A DNA stretch of 45,393 nt from a virus, in the IMG/VR virus record IMGVR_UViG_3300044824_000033, positions 1 through 45,393 of that record. One strand, written 5' to 3'. Shown piece after piece: positions 16,912 through 25,899 of the stretch (position 1 is the stretch's first letter; the number at the start of each line of letters is the position of its first letter). Below the pieces are notes generated by a model that ran no database searches, was not told where the DNA came from, and worked only from the letters and a program-made list of their open reading frames with translations. Both the position numbers and the translations under genes were made by a program.

Positions 16912-18125
16912 ATGAGGGGCAGGATACTCTTGGGCCGCACACGCCGCATAAGACCGGCATCCCTGTTGCGCGGTTTTACGTGTACGAACATTGGCGACCG
17001 GATACCGATCAACCATTTTACGTTGGTAAGGGAACCGCTGGGCGCGCCTACAAAATGGGAGATAAGGGCAATCGCAATTTGCACCATCGAGCCATAGAGA
17101 AAAAACTGCACAACCTTGGGTTGGCTATTGAAGTAAAAATTATCGCCGCGGGGTTAACAGATGATGACTCCTATGATCTAGAAATGGACTTAATTTCATT
17201 CTGGAGGTTTGCTGGAGCCAAACTCGTCAATAGAACAGATGGTGGCGACGGCGTCCGTAACCCTCCTCAAGAAACCAGAGAGAAGATGCGGCAGCTAAGA
17301 TTGGGAACCAAAGCGTCTGAAGAAACTCGCGCCAAGATGAGAGCCGCGCAGAGCGTGCGAGCGCCACAGACTCCTGAGCAAATTTTAAAAGCTACTCGTA
17401 ACAGACAGGCAAAGAGGAAGCCAACGACTGAAGAAACCCGTATTAAAATGAGCATCGCAGCTCAGAAAAGATTTGCCAAAATATTGTCCGATCCGGATTC
17501 GGCTGCAACCCTTCGCGCGATGCGTTCAAAAAGCTCTAAAGAAATGTGGGCACGTATGAAGGCCGAGGATCCTAACAGATTTTCCGCCCTTCAGGTCTCA
17601 AGGGTGGAAGCTTGTCTGCGGTCATGGACTCCAGAACGGAGGGTTAAACACGCTGAGGCGATGAGACATCTCGCTCGTCCAAGAAAATCGCCGCGCGCCC
17701 CATTTGTTGGCCCAAGAAAGCGCAATACAATGAAAAAAGATGGGCCGCATGGAAATAAAGGCAAGAAGATGCCACTCCACGTTAGAGAATTGCTCGCAGC
17801 GCACGCTGGGGCTATGAAAGGGAAGACACTTCCGCCAGAGACCATTGATCGGATGAGGAAATCATGGACACCGGAGAGACGTGCAAAACAAGCACTTGTT
17901 GGCGCTCGGTCAATGGCAAAGCGCGTTCGTCGCAAAATGACGCCAGCGGAAGCAGAGGCCAATAGACTTGTAAACGTTGGCAGAAAACAATCTCCGGAAA
18001 CGTGCGCAAAGATGAAGGCCGGCTGGACGCCGGAGCGGCGTGCTGCGATGGCCGCATGTACAGCTCGTCGAAACACCGAAAATGCCGCAAAGAGCAACAA
18101 ACTATTGTACGGGAGTGCCGTATAG
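16908..18125 (+). CDS. GIY-YIG homing endonuclease with NUMOD3 repeats
   Basis: A 405-residue protein. Residues about 21-110 form a GIY-YIG nuclease: FYVYEHW replaces the first motif and QPFYVGKGTAGRAY carries the second, followed by a conserved-looking Glu in EMDLISFWRF and N in LVNRTDGGDG. The rest has at least five NUMOD3-type DNA-binding repeats (SEETRAKM, TEETRIKM, PPETIDRM, SPETCAKM, with SWTPERRAK between), rich in Lys/Arg. It likely propagates itself by cutting cognate sites. It is wedged between GNAT and the next virion gene with ATGA and TAGTG overlaps on both sides. The DNA is more AT-rich than its neighbours, consistent with recent arrival. Confidence 0.85.
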   Translation: MNEGQDTLGPHTPHKTGIPVARFYVYEHWRPDTDQPFYVGKGTAGRAYKMGDKGNRNLHHRAIEKKLHNLGLAIEVKIIAAGLTDDDSYDLEMDLISFWRFAGAKLVNRTDGGDGVRNPPQETREKMRQLRLGTKASEETRAKMRAAQSVRAPQTPEQILKATRNRQAKRKPTTEETRIKMSIAAQKRFAKILSDPDSAATLRAMRSKSSKEMWARMKAEDPNRFSALQVSRVEACLRSWTPERRVKHAEAMRHLARPRKSPRAPFVGPRKRNTMKKDGPHGNKGKKMPLHVRELLAAHAGAMKGKTLPPETIDRMRKSWTPERRAKQALVGARSMAKRVRRKMTPAEAEANRLVNVGRKQSPETCAKMKAGWTPERRAAMAACTARRNTENAAKSNKLLYGSAV

Positions 18126-21100
18126 TGGGCGGAAAGACAGCTACGTCGACTCAGAATTTGTCGGTGCCACCGGCCGTCCTGGCGCAGTACCAGTCGGTGA
18201 ATCAAACTGCTGAAACTGCGGCACAAACGCCATTCCAGCAATATGGCGGAGAATTCGTCGCGCCAGTAAATTCTGAACAGTCCTCCGGCATCACAGGCAC
18301 TAACGCCGCAGCGACTGAAGCGCAGCCCTACTATGCCGCAGGGATTGGGGCGCTCTCCGACACGCAAGCGGCCACGAATCCAATCAATCAGGCGGCCACC
18401 GGACTGGCCGCAAACTCATCGTCTCTGAATGGAAGCGACGTAAACAATTTTCTCTCGCCGTATCTTGGAGATGTACTTGGTAGCACCGAAGCCCTGCAAA
18501 ACCAGAGCAACCAACAGGCTCAGGCCGGTCAATTGGGGAACGCGATTACCTCCGGCGCGTTCGGTTCAGATCGTACAGGGATTGCTGCAGCGAATCTTCA
18601 GCAACAGGAGGACCTAGCGAACTCCAATGTAATTGCTGGTATCGCCAATACTGGGTATCAATCGGCGCTCGGTGCTGCGCAGACGGAGCAAGGCATTGGG
18701 TTGCAGGGAGCATCAACGCTGGCCGGGATTGGCTCAACTGCTTACGGGGAAGGAGCTAACACAGCGAGCGAATTGGGCACTCTCGGATCAGGTGAGCAGA
18801 CTGCCGCATTGACCGGCGCGCAGGCACAAATCGCTGCGGGTACGGTAGAGCAGCAAACGCAGCAAGCGCAGGATACTGCTGAATACAATCAATTTTTGCA
18901 GCAACAGAGTTATCCGTTTCAGGTGTCGCAGTTTCTCACGAATACGGCTGAAGGAACCGGCGCCCTCTCCGGTTCCACCACCACCACCCAGCAGCCTGGC
19001 GGCTTCTTCTCCGACCGCCGCTTGAAGCGCGACATTCGCAAAATCGGTGAGACCTTCGACGGCCAGCCGATCTATTCCTACAAAATGGGGGACGACGAGC
19101 GCACGCGCGTGGGCTTGATCGCGCAGAACGTCGAGAAGAAACACCCTGACGCTGTGGGCGTCGCGGGCGGCTTCAAGATGGTCGACTATGGTCGCGCGAC
19201 CGAGGCTGCGGCCAATCGAGGACATTTCTACTCTGGCGGCGTGGTGCCAATCCGGCGCGCGCGGGCGGTGGGCGGCGGCTTGGATGACGTATTGTCGGCC
19301 CAGCAACAGATGTACGCGGGAATTGGCGGCCCAAATAGGCAGCGCGAGATCGCGCAGGGCAACGGCGGATCGCATCAGTTGGCTGTGGCGCAGGGCTCGC
19401 CCGGTCAGGCCCCCAATGGCGCAAGCCAGGTACAGCAGGGCATGGGGCTCGTGAACGATGCCAACAAACTCTACAAGATGTACGCCAAGCCGTCGACGGG
19501 CGGGGTGGCTGGCAATGGGGCCGCTGCGCCGAGCGCCGCGGGTCCGCAAGCAAGCGGAGCGACGACCTTTGCCGATCCTTCGGCTGTGGCGACTGAGCAG
19601 CCGGCCGCTGGAGCGTGGGAGGCGGCGCCGGCCGCTGGAGCGGATACGACTGCGGCTGCCGGGGCGACCAGCGCCGCCGCTCCTGCCGCCACGGATGCCG
19701 CTGCAACTGCCGCTGGAAGCGCCGCAGCGGGCGCGGCCGGGGATGCTGCAGTCACGGGTGCGGCTGATGCCGCCGCGGCCCTGGCGGCCGAATACGCAGC
19801 CGCAGACGTGGGTGCGGCCGTGCTGTTGGCCAAGCGCGGCGGTCGAATCAAGCGCGATATCGGCGGCGGGACGCCCTACGACCAGGGCAATGACCTGTCC
19901 ATTCCGAACGACGCCAATCAGTACTCGCTGGCGAAGCCCGGTCCGCTGGTGAAGCAGAAAACCGGCCTGCAGACCCTCTCGTACATGGGTGACCCGAACA
20001 ACGCTGGGACGCTCGGCAGCAGCATGTTCAGCAACTCGGCGCTCGCTCGAGGCGGGGTCGCAGCGCGGCGTGGGTACGATACGGGCGGGGCGCCGGATGA
20101 TCCGGACAACCTGCAGGCTGGCGACACTGGCGAGGCCCCTGATGGCGGTCTGGCAGATGCCGTGATGGCTGCGGCACCGACATCAAGCGGCGTGGCCGCA
20201 TCTCCGCTGGATAGTTTGCCAATGTCCTCCGGCACGAGCACGGATGACCAGAAGCAGTCCCTGTGGGACAAAGTCAAAGGGAGCGAACTGGGGAAGGCGC
20301 AGAACTGGGTGCCCTTGCTGTCCGCCATCAGTGCGATGGGCACCGACAAGACCCGATCCTTGGGCGTTGCGCTCGCGGCTGGCTTGGGCGCCGGTGCGAA
20401 TTCGTACATGGACACACAGACGACCCAGGCTAAGAATCAGCAGACGCAGGCGCTCACGCAGGGGGATGTTCTCCAGAACCAGATGCAGGCGATGCAGAAC
20501 GCTGCGGCCAAGAAGTGGCTGACACCTGGGGCAACCGCACCGGTGGCCGTGTCGAATCCCGTGTCGGGCGCGCAACCATCCGATCAGGGCGCTGCAGCCG
20601 CTCAGAACTTGGACCAATATTATCGCACGAAGAATTACGTGCCGCCGATTCTGCCCCAAGAGGCTGCGGACATGCAGACGGCAGCCGGGGCCGCGATAGC
20701 GCTGAAATCAGACGTTCCGGTGCAACAGATGCAGCGGCAAATCGCCCAACGGGTGACGGCGCAGACATCGGCCAATCAGAATTCTGCCCAGCAGCACGCC
20801 GATCAATTGCACGATATCTATGTCGACCCGACCACGGACCCAGTCACCAAAGCCGCCGCATTGGCGAAGTACAATGCGAATTTCCAATGGACTGGGGATA
20901 AGAACGAGGACCGCGGCGGCAACATGTTCAATTCGCGCACAGATCAGCCGGCGATCGGTACGCAGGTTCAGACGCTGAATCCTGCACAGCGCGCAGGGCT
21001 GCAGATCCAAGAGGCGAGTCCGGTCAGTACTGGCGCTGTTGCAACGACACCGCTGCGTGATTTTGCGGCTCAACATGGCGCTCCATTACCTGCGGTTGGC

Positions 21101-21919
21101 AGCGCTGCACCAGGCGCACAGCCTGTGGCCGGAACTACGCCAAGGTCCGCACCCCCACAAGCCTCCGCAAACTTCAATGACGCGCCACAGAAACCCGCAT
21201 GGCTCTCTGATCCAACTCACATCGTGACTGACGAGGAAAAGCCGGTCGCGGATGCCTACGGTAAAGCGGATATAGCACTTCGTGATGATGCATCTCATCT
21301 GCAGGACACTCAGCGTTCTATCATTCAAGCCAAGCGTGTTCTTAGTGAACTGCCGAACGCCAAGACCGGGCCCGGCACAGATACGATGGCGGCCGTCCAG
21401 ACTGTTCTTGGCAACATGACGGGCTCTCAATTTGCCAATTGGGTTGATCAAAACCCAAGTGCGCGGGCAATGCTGGAAAAGACTCTAGGCTCGAACTCGC
21501 TGAACACGCAGCTTAAGAGCTTGCGCGACAATGGCGCGGAAATACGTTTGGGTCAGATGGAAAGTAATCTGATCATGAACAAGATATCAGCGTCAGCGCA
21601 GATGCCAAAGGATGCGATCGCATCCCTGATGAATTATCAGATTCAGGATGGTCAGTACCAGGCACACAGGCAGGCCGCTATCCCGGCGTATCTTGCGCAG
21701 CAGCGTGACCCGACTTTGTTCGACAGTTATTGGAGCGGAAAGCATCCTCTTGAACAGTCATTGTCGACGGCCGCGCCGGCCGGTACAACTTTGGCAAAGC
21801 CGGTCGCTGGCGTGCCCACAGCAGCGCCTGCTGACAAAGGCGGTTTCTCTCCTGGGCAGAAGTACAAGGACGCGCACGGCAACGTGGCCACGTACGTCGG
21901 CAATGGGATGTGGAAATAA
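18125..21919 (+). CDS. Very large internal virion / ejection protein with S74-like autoprotease domain
   Basis: A 1264-residue protein from the GTG at 18125 (TAGTG overlap). The first 290 residues are Gln/Ala/Gly/Asn-rich and helical. Residues 293-360 match the peptidase S74 intramolecular chaperone: FFSDRRLKRDI with the Ser296-Lys301 dyad spaced as in endosialidase (Ser/Lys five apart), then VGLIAQNVEKKHPDAVG and GGFKMVDYGRA. An Ala/Pro-rich spacer (about 460-570) and a long Gln/Ala helical C-part follow, ending in KYKDAHGNVATYVGNGMWK. It probably enters the host with DNA. Placing S74 in the first third rather than at the C-terminus is unusual relative to fibre proteins. Confidence 0.6.
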   Translation: MGGKTATSTQNLSVPPAVLAQYQSVNQTAETAAQTPFQQYGGEFVAPVNSEQSSGITGTNAAATEAQPYYAAGIGALSDTQAATNPINQAATGLAANSSSLNGSDVNNFLSPYLGDVLGSTEALQNQSNQQAQAGQLGNAITSGAFGSDRTGIAAANLQQQEDLANSNVIAGIANTGYQSALGAAQTEQGIGLQGASTLAGIGSTAYGEGANTASELGTLGSGEQTAALTGAQAQIAAGTVEQQTQQAQDTAEYNQFLQQQSYPFQVSQFLTNTAEGTGALSGSTTTTQQPGGFFSDRRLKRDIRKIGETFDGQPIYSYKMGDDERTRVGLIAQNVEKKHPDAVGVAGGFKMVDYGRATEAAANRGHFYSGGVVPIRRARAVGGGLDDVLSAQQQMYAGIGGPNRQREIAQGNGGSHQLAVAQGSPGQAPNGASQVQQGMGLVNDANKLYKMYAKPSTGGVAGNGAAAPSAAGPQASGATTFADPSAVATEQPAAGAWEAAPAAGADTTAAAGATSAAAPAATDAAATAAGSAAAGAAGDAAVTGAADAAAALAAEYAAADVGAAVLLAKRGGRIKRDIGGGTPYDQGNDLSIPNDANQYSLAKPGPLVKQKTGLQTLSYMGDPNNAGTLGSSMFSNSALARGGVAARRGYDTGGAPDDPDNLQAGDTGEAPDGGLADAVMAAAPTSSGVAASPLDSLPMSSGTSTDDQKQSLWDKVKGSELGKAQNWVPLLSAISAMGTDKTRSLGVALAAGLGAGANSYMDTQTTQAKNQQTQALTQGDVLQNQMQAMQNAAAKKWLTPGATAPVAVSNPVSGAQPSDQGAAAAQNLDQYYRTKNYVPPILPQEAADMQTAAGAAIALKSDVPVQQMQRQIAQRVTAQTSANQNSAQQHADQLHDIYVDPTTDPVTKAAALAKYNANFQWTGDKNEDRGGNMFNSRTDQPAIGTQVQTLNPAQRAGLQIQEASPVSTGAVATTPLRDFAAQHGAPLPAVGSAAPGAQPVAGTTPRSAPPQASANFNDAPQKPAWLSDPTHIVTDEEKPVADAYGKADIALRDDASHLQDTQRSIIQAKRVLSELPNAKTGPGTDTMAAVQTVLGNMTGSQFANWVDQNPSARAMLEKTLGSNSLNTQLKSLRDNGAEIRLGQMESNLIMNKISASAQMPKDAIASLMNYQIQDGQYQAHRQAAIPAYLAQQRDPTLFDSYWSGKHPLEQSLSTAAPAGTTLAKPVAGVPTAAPADKGGFSPGQKYKDAHGNVATYVGNGMWK

Positions 21920-23682
21920 TGCCATTCGATCCCACCACCGCACAGCCGCTCAACGCTGCGCCAGCGTTCGATCCGGCGACCGCAACGCCGTTTGATTCCG
22001 GAGGCGGCGGAGAATCGGCCTCCGCCGCAGCGCCGGGGTCTGATCCTACCGAAGGCATGTCGACTCCCGACAGGTTGGCCGCTGGCATTGGCAAGGGAAT
22101 GGTCGACTTGGGCCGCGGCACTTATCAGCTTGGGGCATCCCTTGGGCACGCGGCTGGCTTGGTCTCTGACGATAAAATGGCCGAAATACAGAAAAACGTC
22201 GACGAGGCTCACGAGCGAGACAAGCCCCTCATGGCCACCACGTCAGGGCGCGTCGGCGACATCATTGGACAGGCCGCACCCATGCTGGCGATGCCCGGCG
22301 CCGGAATAGTCGGAACGGCTGCCGAAGGGGCTCTGACGGGCGCTATGCAGCCTGTGGCGACCGGTGATTCTCGGATGCAGAATGTCGGTGCCGGCGCCGT
22401 TGGCGGCGCACTGGGCGCCGCTGGAGGGAAACTGGTTGGCGGCGTTCTCGGCGGCTTCGGCGGAGCTGGAGAACGTCAGGGCGCAGTGGACCTGCTTCGG
22501 TCCGAAGGCATCCCGGTCAGCGTTGCCCAGGCCACTAAGTCCAAGGCTGCGCAGTCCATAGAGCGCGCGTCCGCCATGACGAGCGATGATGCGACTGAAT
22601 TTGCTGGCACCCAACAACAGGCGTTCAGCAAGGCGGCAATGCGACGCATGGGTGTCAATGATCCGACGGTGACGGCGGCCACACCGAAGGTGATGGGAGA
22701 CACTGACGATAGAATCGGTGCGGTCATGAACGGCGTTATGAGCCGAACGCGCCCGCAATTTGACACCGCTTTCGCTGGGGATCTGCAATCCATACAGCGT
22801 GACTTGCCGCGGATGATGCCCGACAGCGACGCTGGTCCGATAACGACAAACATCAACGATATTCTGTCGAATGCCGCTCAGAATGGAGGCTATCTGGACG
22901 GCACGTTCGTTCAGAAATTGCAGTCGAATCTTAAGACACTGGCCCAGAATCCGACGTATCAGCCAGTCGCACATGACCTTATGGAGTCGGTACACAACGT
23001 CGTAAACCGCTACGCCTCGCCACAGGACGCGGCCGACATGCTTCAGGCCCAGCGTCAATTCCGTGCGATGAAGCAGATCGAGGGCGCTACCGACAAAGCG
23101 AGCGGCAACATCAGCGTCCCGTCATTGCTGAATCAAATGGGCCAGAAAGCCTATGGCGGTCGAAACCAGGTTCTGTACGGCCGCGGGGACCAGAGCCTGG
23201 TGGACTTGGCTCGCGCCGCGAAACAGGTGATTCCTGACAATCTTGGAAACAGCGGGACTGCGGAACGCTCGCTGCCAGCGCTCACTGGGCTGGAGATTTT
23301 GGCGTCTGGTGACGTGCTGAAAGCCGGGACAAAAGCCGCCGTCAGCATCGGGGGAGTGAACTCAGCGGGGCGCGCGCTACGCAGTCAAGGAGTCCTCGGA
23401 AAGTATCTTCAGAACGGCGTTCCCGTATTAAATAATTTGGCTCCAGACGTGAATGCTTGGGCGCCTGTTGCCGGGTATGGAATATCGGAGACTCAGCCAC
23501 GCGATGCAGACGCAACACCCCGCGCCTCCGGTGGCCGCGTAGACCACGAGGCCCTAGTCTCGCGCCTGATGACCCGCTGGAATAACGCGCGCAAATCTAC
23601 CACGGCGGACACGAAGCCGTTATTGCACGTCCCTGACGCCTCGATTATTCGCGCCCTAGATATTGCGCAGGCACATTTATGA
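21919..23682 (+). CDS. Internal virion protein, DNA-transfer candidate
   Basis: A 587-residue protein, ATG at 21919 overlapping the previous TAA. The N-terminus is Pro/Ala-rich (FDPTTAQPLN repeated as FDPATATPFD). Residues about 110-190 are strongly Gly/Ala-rich and hydrophobic (AMPGAGIVGTAAEGALTGAM, then GAGAVGGALGAAGGKLVGGV), as in membrane-inserting ejection proteins. A helical part follows and a basic C-terminus (SGGRVDHEALVSRLMTRWNNARK). It probably forms a channel or conduit with the 1264-residue protein (inference from context). Confidence 0.55.
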   Translation: MPFDPTTAQPLNAAPAFDPATATPFDSGGGGESASAAAPGSDPTEGMSTPDRLAAGIGKGMVDLGRGTYQLGASLGHAAGLVSDDKMAEIQKNVDEAHERDKPLMATTSGRVGDIIGQAAPMLAMPGAGIVGTAAEGALTGAMQPVATGDSRMQNVGAGAVGGALGAAGGKLVGGVLGGFGGAGERQGAVDLLRSEGIPVSVAQATKSKAAQSIERASAMTSDDATEFAGTQQQAFSKAAMRRMGVNDPTVTAATPKVMGDTDDRIGAVMNGVMSRTRPQFDTAFAGDLQSIQRDLPRMMPDSDAGPITTNINDILSNAAQNGGYLDGTFVQKLQSNLKTLAQNPTYQPVAHDLMESVHNVVNRYASPQDAADMLQAQRQFRAMKQIEGATDKASGNISVPSLLNQMGQKAYGGRNQVLYGRGDQSLVDLARAAKQVIPDNLGNSGTAERSLPALTGLEILASGDVLKAGTKAAVSIGGVNSAGRALRSQGVLGKYLQNGVPVLNNLAPDVNAWAPVAGYGISETQPRDADATPRASGGRVDHEALVSRLMTRWNNARKSTTADTKPLLHVPDASIIRALDIAQAHL

Positions 23683-23963
23683 ACTCCACTTCCATCCAGC
23701 TTATCCAGATCGCAGTCTCGCTCGTCGTGGGGCTGGGCGGTGGATGGCTAGGCGCTTACATGACGATGAAAATCGTGACGGTCAAGATGGAAGCACGGCT
23801 TGATGCCCATGAAGTATGGCGCGGCATAACGGACGGCGCCATTAACCGAAATACTGTCGACATCAGCGCACACCGTGACGATATCCGTACCCATGATATT
23901 GAAATTGATGAGATCATGCGTGTCGGTGGGCTGCAGCGTATTCGACGGCAGGATATTCGATGA
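23679..23963 (+). CDS. Lysis-cassette membrane protein
   Basis: A 94-residue protein with one N-terminal membrane segment (IQLIQIAVSLVVGLGGGWLGAYM) followed by a charged, likely coiled-coil tail (HRDDIRTHDIEIDEIMRVG). The layout fits an inner-membrane spanin or a small holin-like protein; which one cannot be decided. ATGA overlaps on both sides link it to the lysozyme. Confidence 0.5.
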   Translation: MNSTSIQLIQIAVSLVVGLGGGWLGAYMTMKIVTVKMEARLDAHEVWRGITDGAINRNTVDISAHRDDIRTHDIEIDEIMRVGGLQRIRRQDIR

Positions 23964-24400
23964 GCGCCGCCGCCGATATCACTGCCGCGCGGATCATTCG
24001 CGACAATATCGAGGGTTTCAAGGCGGATGTCTATGATGATGCAACGGGGGAGCCTATCCAGTGCATCGGCCAGCCCACTGTCGCGTACGGATTTCGAGTG
24101 CGCCAAGTCAGCAAGTGGCTCGGCCAGAAGATTCTCGCGCTGCAACTGACCGAATGCGAAGCGCCCTTGCTGCTGACCGACTGGTACAACGGGACGGATG
24201 ACGTGCGTCGCTCTGCACTGCTCGAGATCGCCATGAATCAGGGAGATTCAGGCCTTGAGAACGGCTATCCCATGCTGATCGCGGCTGTTCGCGCCAAAGA
24301 CTGGCCGCGCTCGCAAATTGAATGCACCGTAGAAAACCAGAATGTCAAGGCCAGATATGTGAGAATCGGGCAAATCTTACTGACGGGAGTGGATGCGTGA
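23960..24400 (+). CDS. Endolysin, T4-type lysozyme (GH24)
   Basis: A 146-residue protein of the usual length for the family. The N-terminal catalytic region reads IRDNIEGFKADVYDDATG, with the probable general acid Glu18 in IEGF, then QPTVAYGFRV with Thr40, matching the E-D-T layout of phage lysozymes. It would cleave peptidoglycan glycan chains after holin action. Lacking a signal peptide, it needs the neighbouring holin for release. The stop overlaps the holin GTG. Confidence 0.75.
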   Translation: MSAAADITAARIIRDNIEGFKADVYDDATGEPIQCIGQPTVAYGFRVRQVSKWLGQKILALQLTECEAPLLLTDWYNGTDDVRRSALLEIAMNQGDSGLENGYPMLIAAVRAKDWPRSQIECTVENQNVKARYVRIGQILLTGVDA

Positions 24401-24741
24401 ACACAGATACCAGCCGACTCGTCGCCTGGGCACAAATATGGATCGCGCTGATTCTTGTTGTCGGAGTCTTCGCGGTTCTAATTCTGCTGCTGCTGAAGCG
24501 GATGGACATCGATCAGCAGGCCATGACTATCGTTACCTCGATTTTGGGCTCTGTCGCCAGCATGGCGATGGCCGCTGTTGCGTACTTCTTCGCTCGCCAT
24601 CGACCTTCTCAACCTGGGGACGTTTCCATAGCAGGCCCATCTTCTTCCTCGCCACCGACTGACGTTTCTTTGAAGGTGAGCCCGACCGGCACATCTGTCA
24701 CCTCGACCCCTACTGTAACTCCACCGGAGATCCCCAAATGA
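24397..24741 (+). CDS. Holin candidate, two membrane segments
   Basis: A 114-residue protein with GTG start overlapping the lysozyme stop. Two hydrophobic helices (IWIALILVVGVFAVLILLLL and ILGSVASMAMAAVAYFFA) are separated by a short polar turn (KRMDIDQQ). The Ser/Thr/Pro-rich C-terminal tail is long for a class II holin. Its place next to the lysozyme supports the role of opening the inner membrane. Confidence 0.65.
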   Translation: MNTDTSRLVAWAQIWIALILVVGVFAVLILLLLKRMDIDQQAMTIVTSILGSVASMAMAAVAYFFARHRPSQPGDVSIAGPSSSSPPTDVSLKVSPTGTSVTSTPTVTPPEIPK

Positions 24742-25007
24742 GCACTCTGAATCCCGCTGAAATTGCCGCTATTCCGACCGCGCGCGCGGCACTCGCAGCC
24801 GTTAAGGCATTCGTTGCCAACATGGGCACAGACCCGGCGCAATGGGCGCTGAAGTACCCAGGCTCATCGATCATTCTGCTCGGCACGCTGCAGAATCTGG
24901 CGCCATCGCTCCTGGTTGCTGAAGGCGCAGCCCTCCAAACTGTCGTATCGACCCAGATCGATAGTTGGGATGCGACGTTAGCTGCTGCACAGGCGCCTGC
25001 TGCGTGA
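24738..25007 (+). CDS. Small lysis-cassette protein of unknown function
   Basis: An 89-residue Ala-rich protein, mostly helical, with one mildly hydrophobic stretch (SSIILLGTLQNLAPSLLV) and a C-terminal IDSWDATLAAAQAPAA. ATGA overlap with the holin and GTGA with the next gene. No motif was recognised. Confidence 0.5.
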   Translation: MSTLNPAEIAAIPTARAALAAVKAFVANMGTDPAQWALKYPGSSIILLGTLQNLAPSLLVAEGAALQTVVSTQIDSWDATLAAAQAPAA

Positions 25008-25249
25008 CCGCAGCGGCTATACTGGTCCTGATCCAGATCCTCGGCGCCGTCGCTGGCGCCGACTGGGCTTTCCTGCAGATCTGCGAAGTCATCAAGAAAG
25101 ACGGTGGGATCGAGGCCACCGGGCAGAATCTATTGGAGATTCTGCGCGGACAAGCGACGCCTCCGACGTTGTCTCAACTGAATGTGTCGAATCCGGAACT
25201 GCATGCGCGGGCAGTACAGTTGCTGGGATCGCAAGGCAGTCCTGCGTGA
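25004..25249 (+). CDS. Small hydrophobic protein in lysis cassette
   Basis: An 81-residue protein. GTG at 25004 overlaps the previous stop. A short hydrophobic N-terminus (TAAAILVLIQILGAVAGA) could be a membrane anchor; the rest is polar with CEVIKKDGGIEATGQNLLEI. The function is unknown; it may belong to the lysis or release set by position. Confidence 0.45.
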   Translation: MTAAAILVLIQILGAVAGADWAFLQICEVIKKDGGIEATGQNLLEILRGQATPPTLSQLNVSNPELHARAVQLLGSQGSPA

Positions 25250-25899
25250 CTGAATCCGCGCCAAAAGACGCCGTAATCCGATTTCTCTTTGAATTAGGCT
25301 ATGGCTGGACGTCATTGCTCATCGGGCGTTTTGGGTTGCCTATTGGGGGATGGTCCCACGTGCGCCCAATTCTCGACGATGGCAGTTCTATCGATAGTTA
25401 CGAGGGCTGGATCTATTCCGCGCCAGAGGGATGGGGGGTTTCTGGTTTCCCGCAGTCAATCGCTCCCGGTGTCGCCCATAGGCCACCTAATTTTCGCAAA
25501 GTCAAGGCATCTGCCCTGGTAGTAATTCCGGTCACTTCAGAACAAAAGGCCAAATGGCTGAAGTTTCTGTGGGCTGGAGCAGACGCGCATCTCGCCTATG
25601 ATTTCGCCGCGATCGAAAACTATATTTTAGGCGGTAACCGTCCCGCCAAAAATTCCGACATCTGCTCCGCATGGGCACGCCAGTCAGCTAGGAATCTCTG
25701 GCTCGGCCATCCGTCGAATGTACTCTCGCGCGAGGTGTCGCCGGATATGTTTTATGCCCTAACGCAAGAAGCCTATGGCGGCACGGTGATTGTGCAGAAG
25801 GGGACGCCACCTGTGGGCGCCTCGGGCACCATAGCCACCTCTGACTCGCCCTCACCGCCTATATCCGCGGTCCTCGATTCACTTAGGACTATCAAATGA
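25246..25899 (+). CDS. Permuted NlpC/P60-like papain-fold protein
   Basis: A 217-residue protein with GTG start. The pattern of a circularly permuted NlpC/P60 (YiiX-like) enzyme is visible: an N-terminal GGWSHVRPILDDGSSIDSY with His38, and later NSDICSAWARQSA with Cys139 as candidate nucleophile, the reverse of the usual Cys-His order. Such proteins may cleave peptides or lipids. It lies in the lysis cassette, so a cell-wall peptide role is plausible. The C-terminal 40 residues are Pro/Ser-rich. Confidence 0.6.
   Translation: MTESAPKDAVIRFLFELGYGWTSLLIGRFGLPIGGWSHVRPILDDGSSIDSYEGWIYSAPEGWGVSGFPQSIAPGVAHRPPNFRKVKASALVVIPVTSEQKAKWLKFLWAGADAHLAYDFAAIENYILGGNRPAKNSDICSAWARQSARNLWLGHPSNVLSREVSPDMFYALTQEAYGGTVIVQKGTPPVGASGTIATSDSPSPPISAVLDSLRTIK

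Noticed and set aside
17591-18367. A 258-codon leftward frame opposite the GIY-YIG gene
   Set aside because: Spans the junction of two coding genes in antisense; Cys/Phe-rich composition arises from the Lys/Arg-rich sense strand.
18788-19549. A 253-codon leftward frame opposite the S74-containing gene
   Set aside because: Antisense shadow of a strongly coding region; no motif and no Shine-Dalgarno or coupling.
22243-23058. A 271-codon leftward frame opposite the internal virion protein
   Set aside because: Same reason: shadow frame without motifs or neighbours on that strand.
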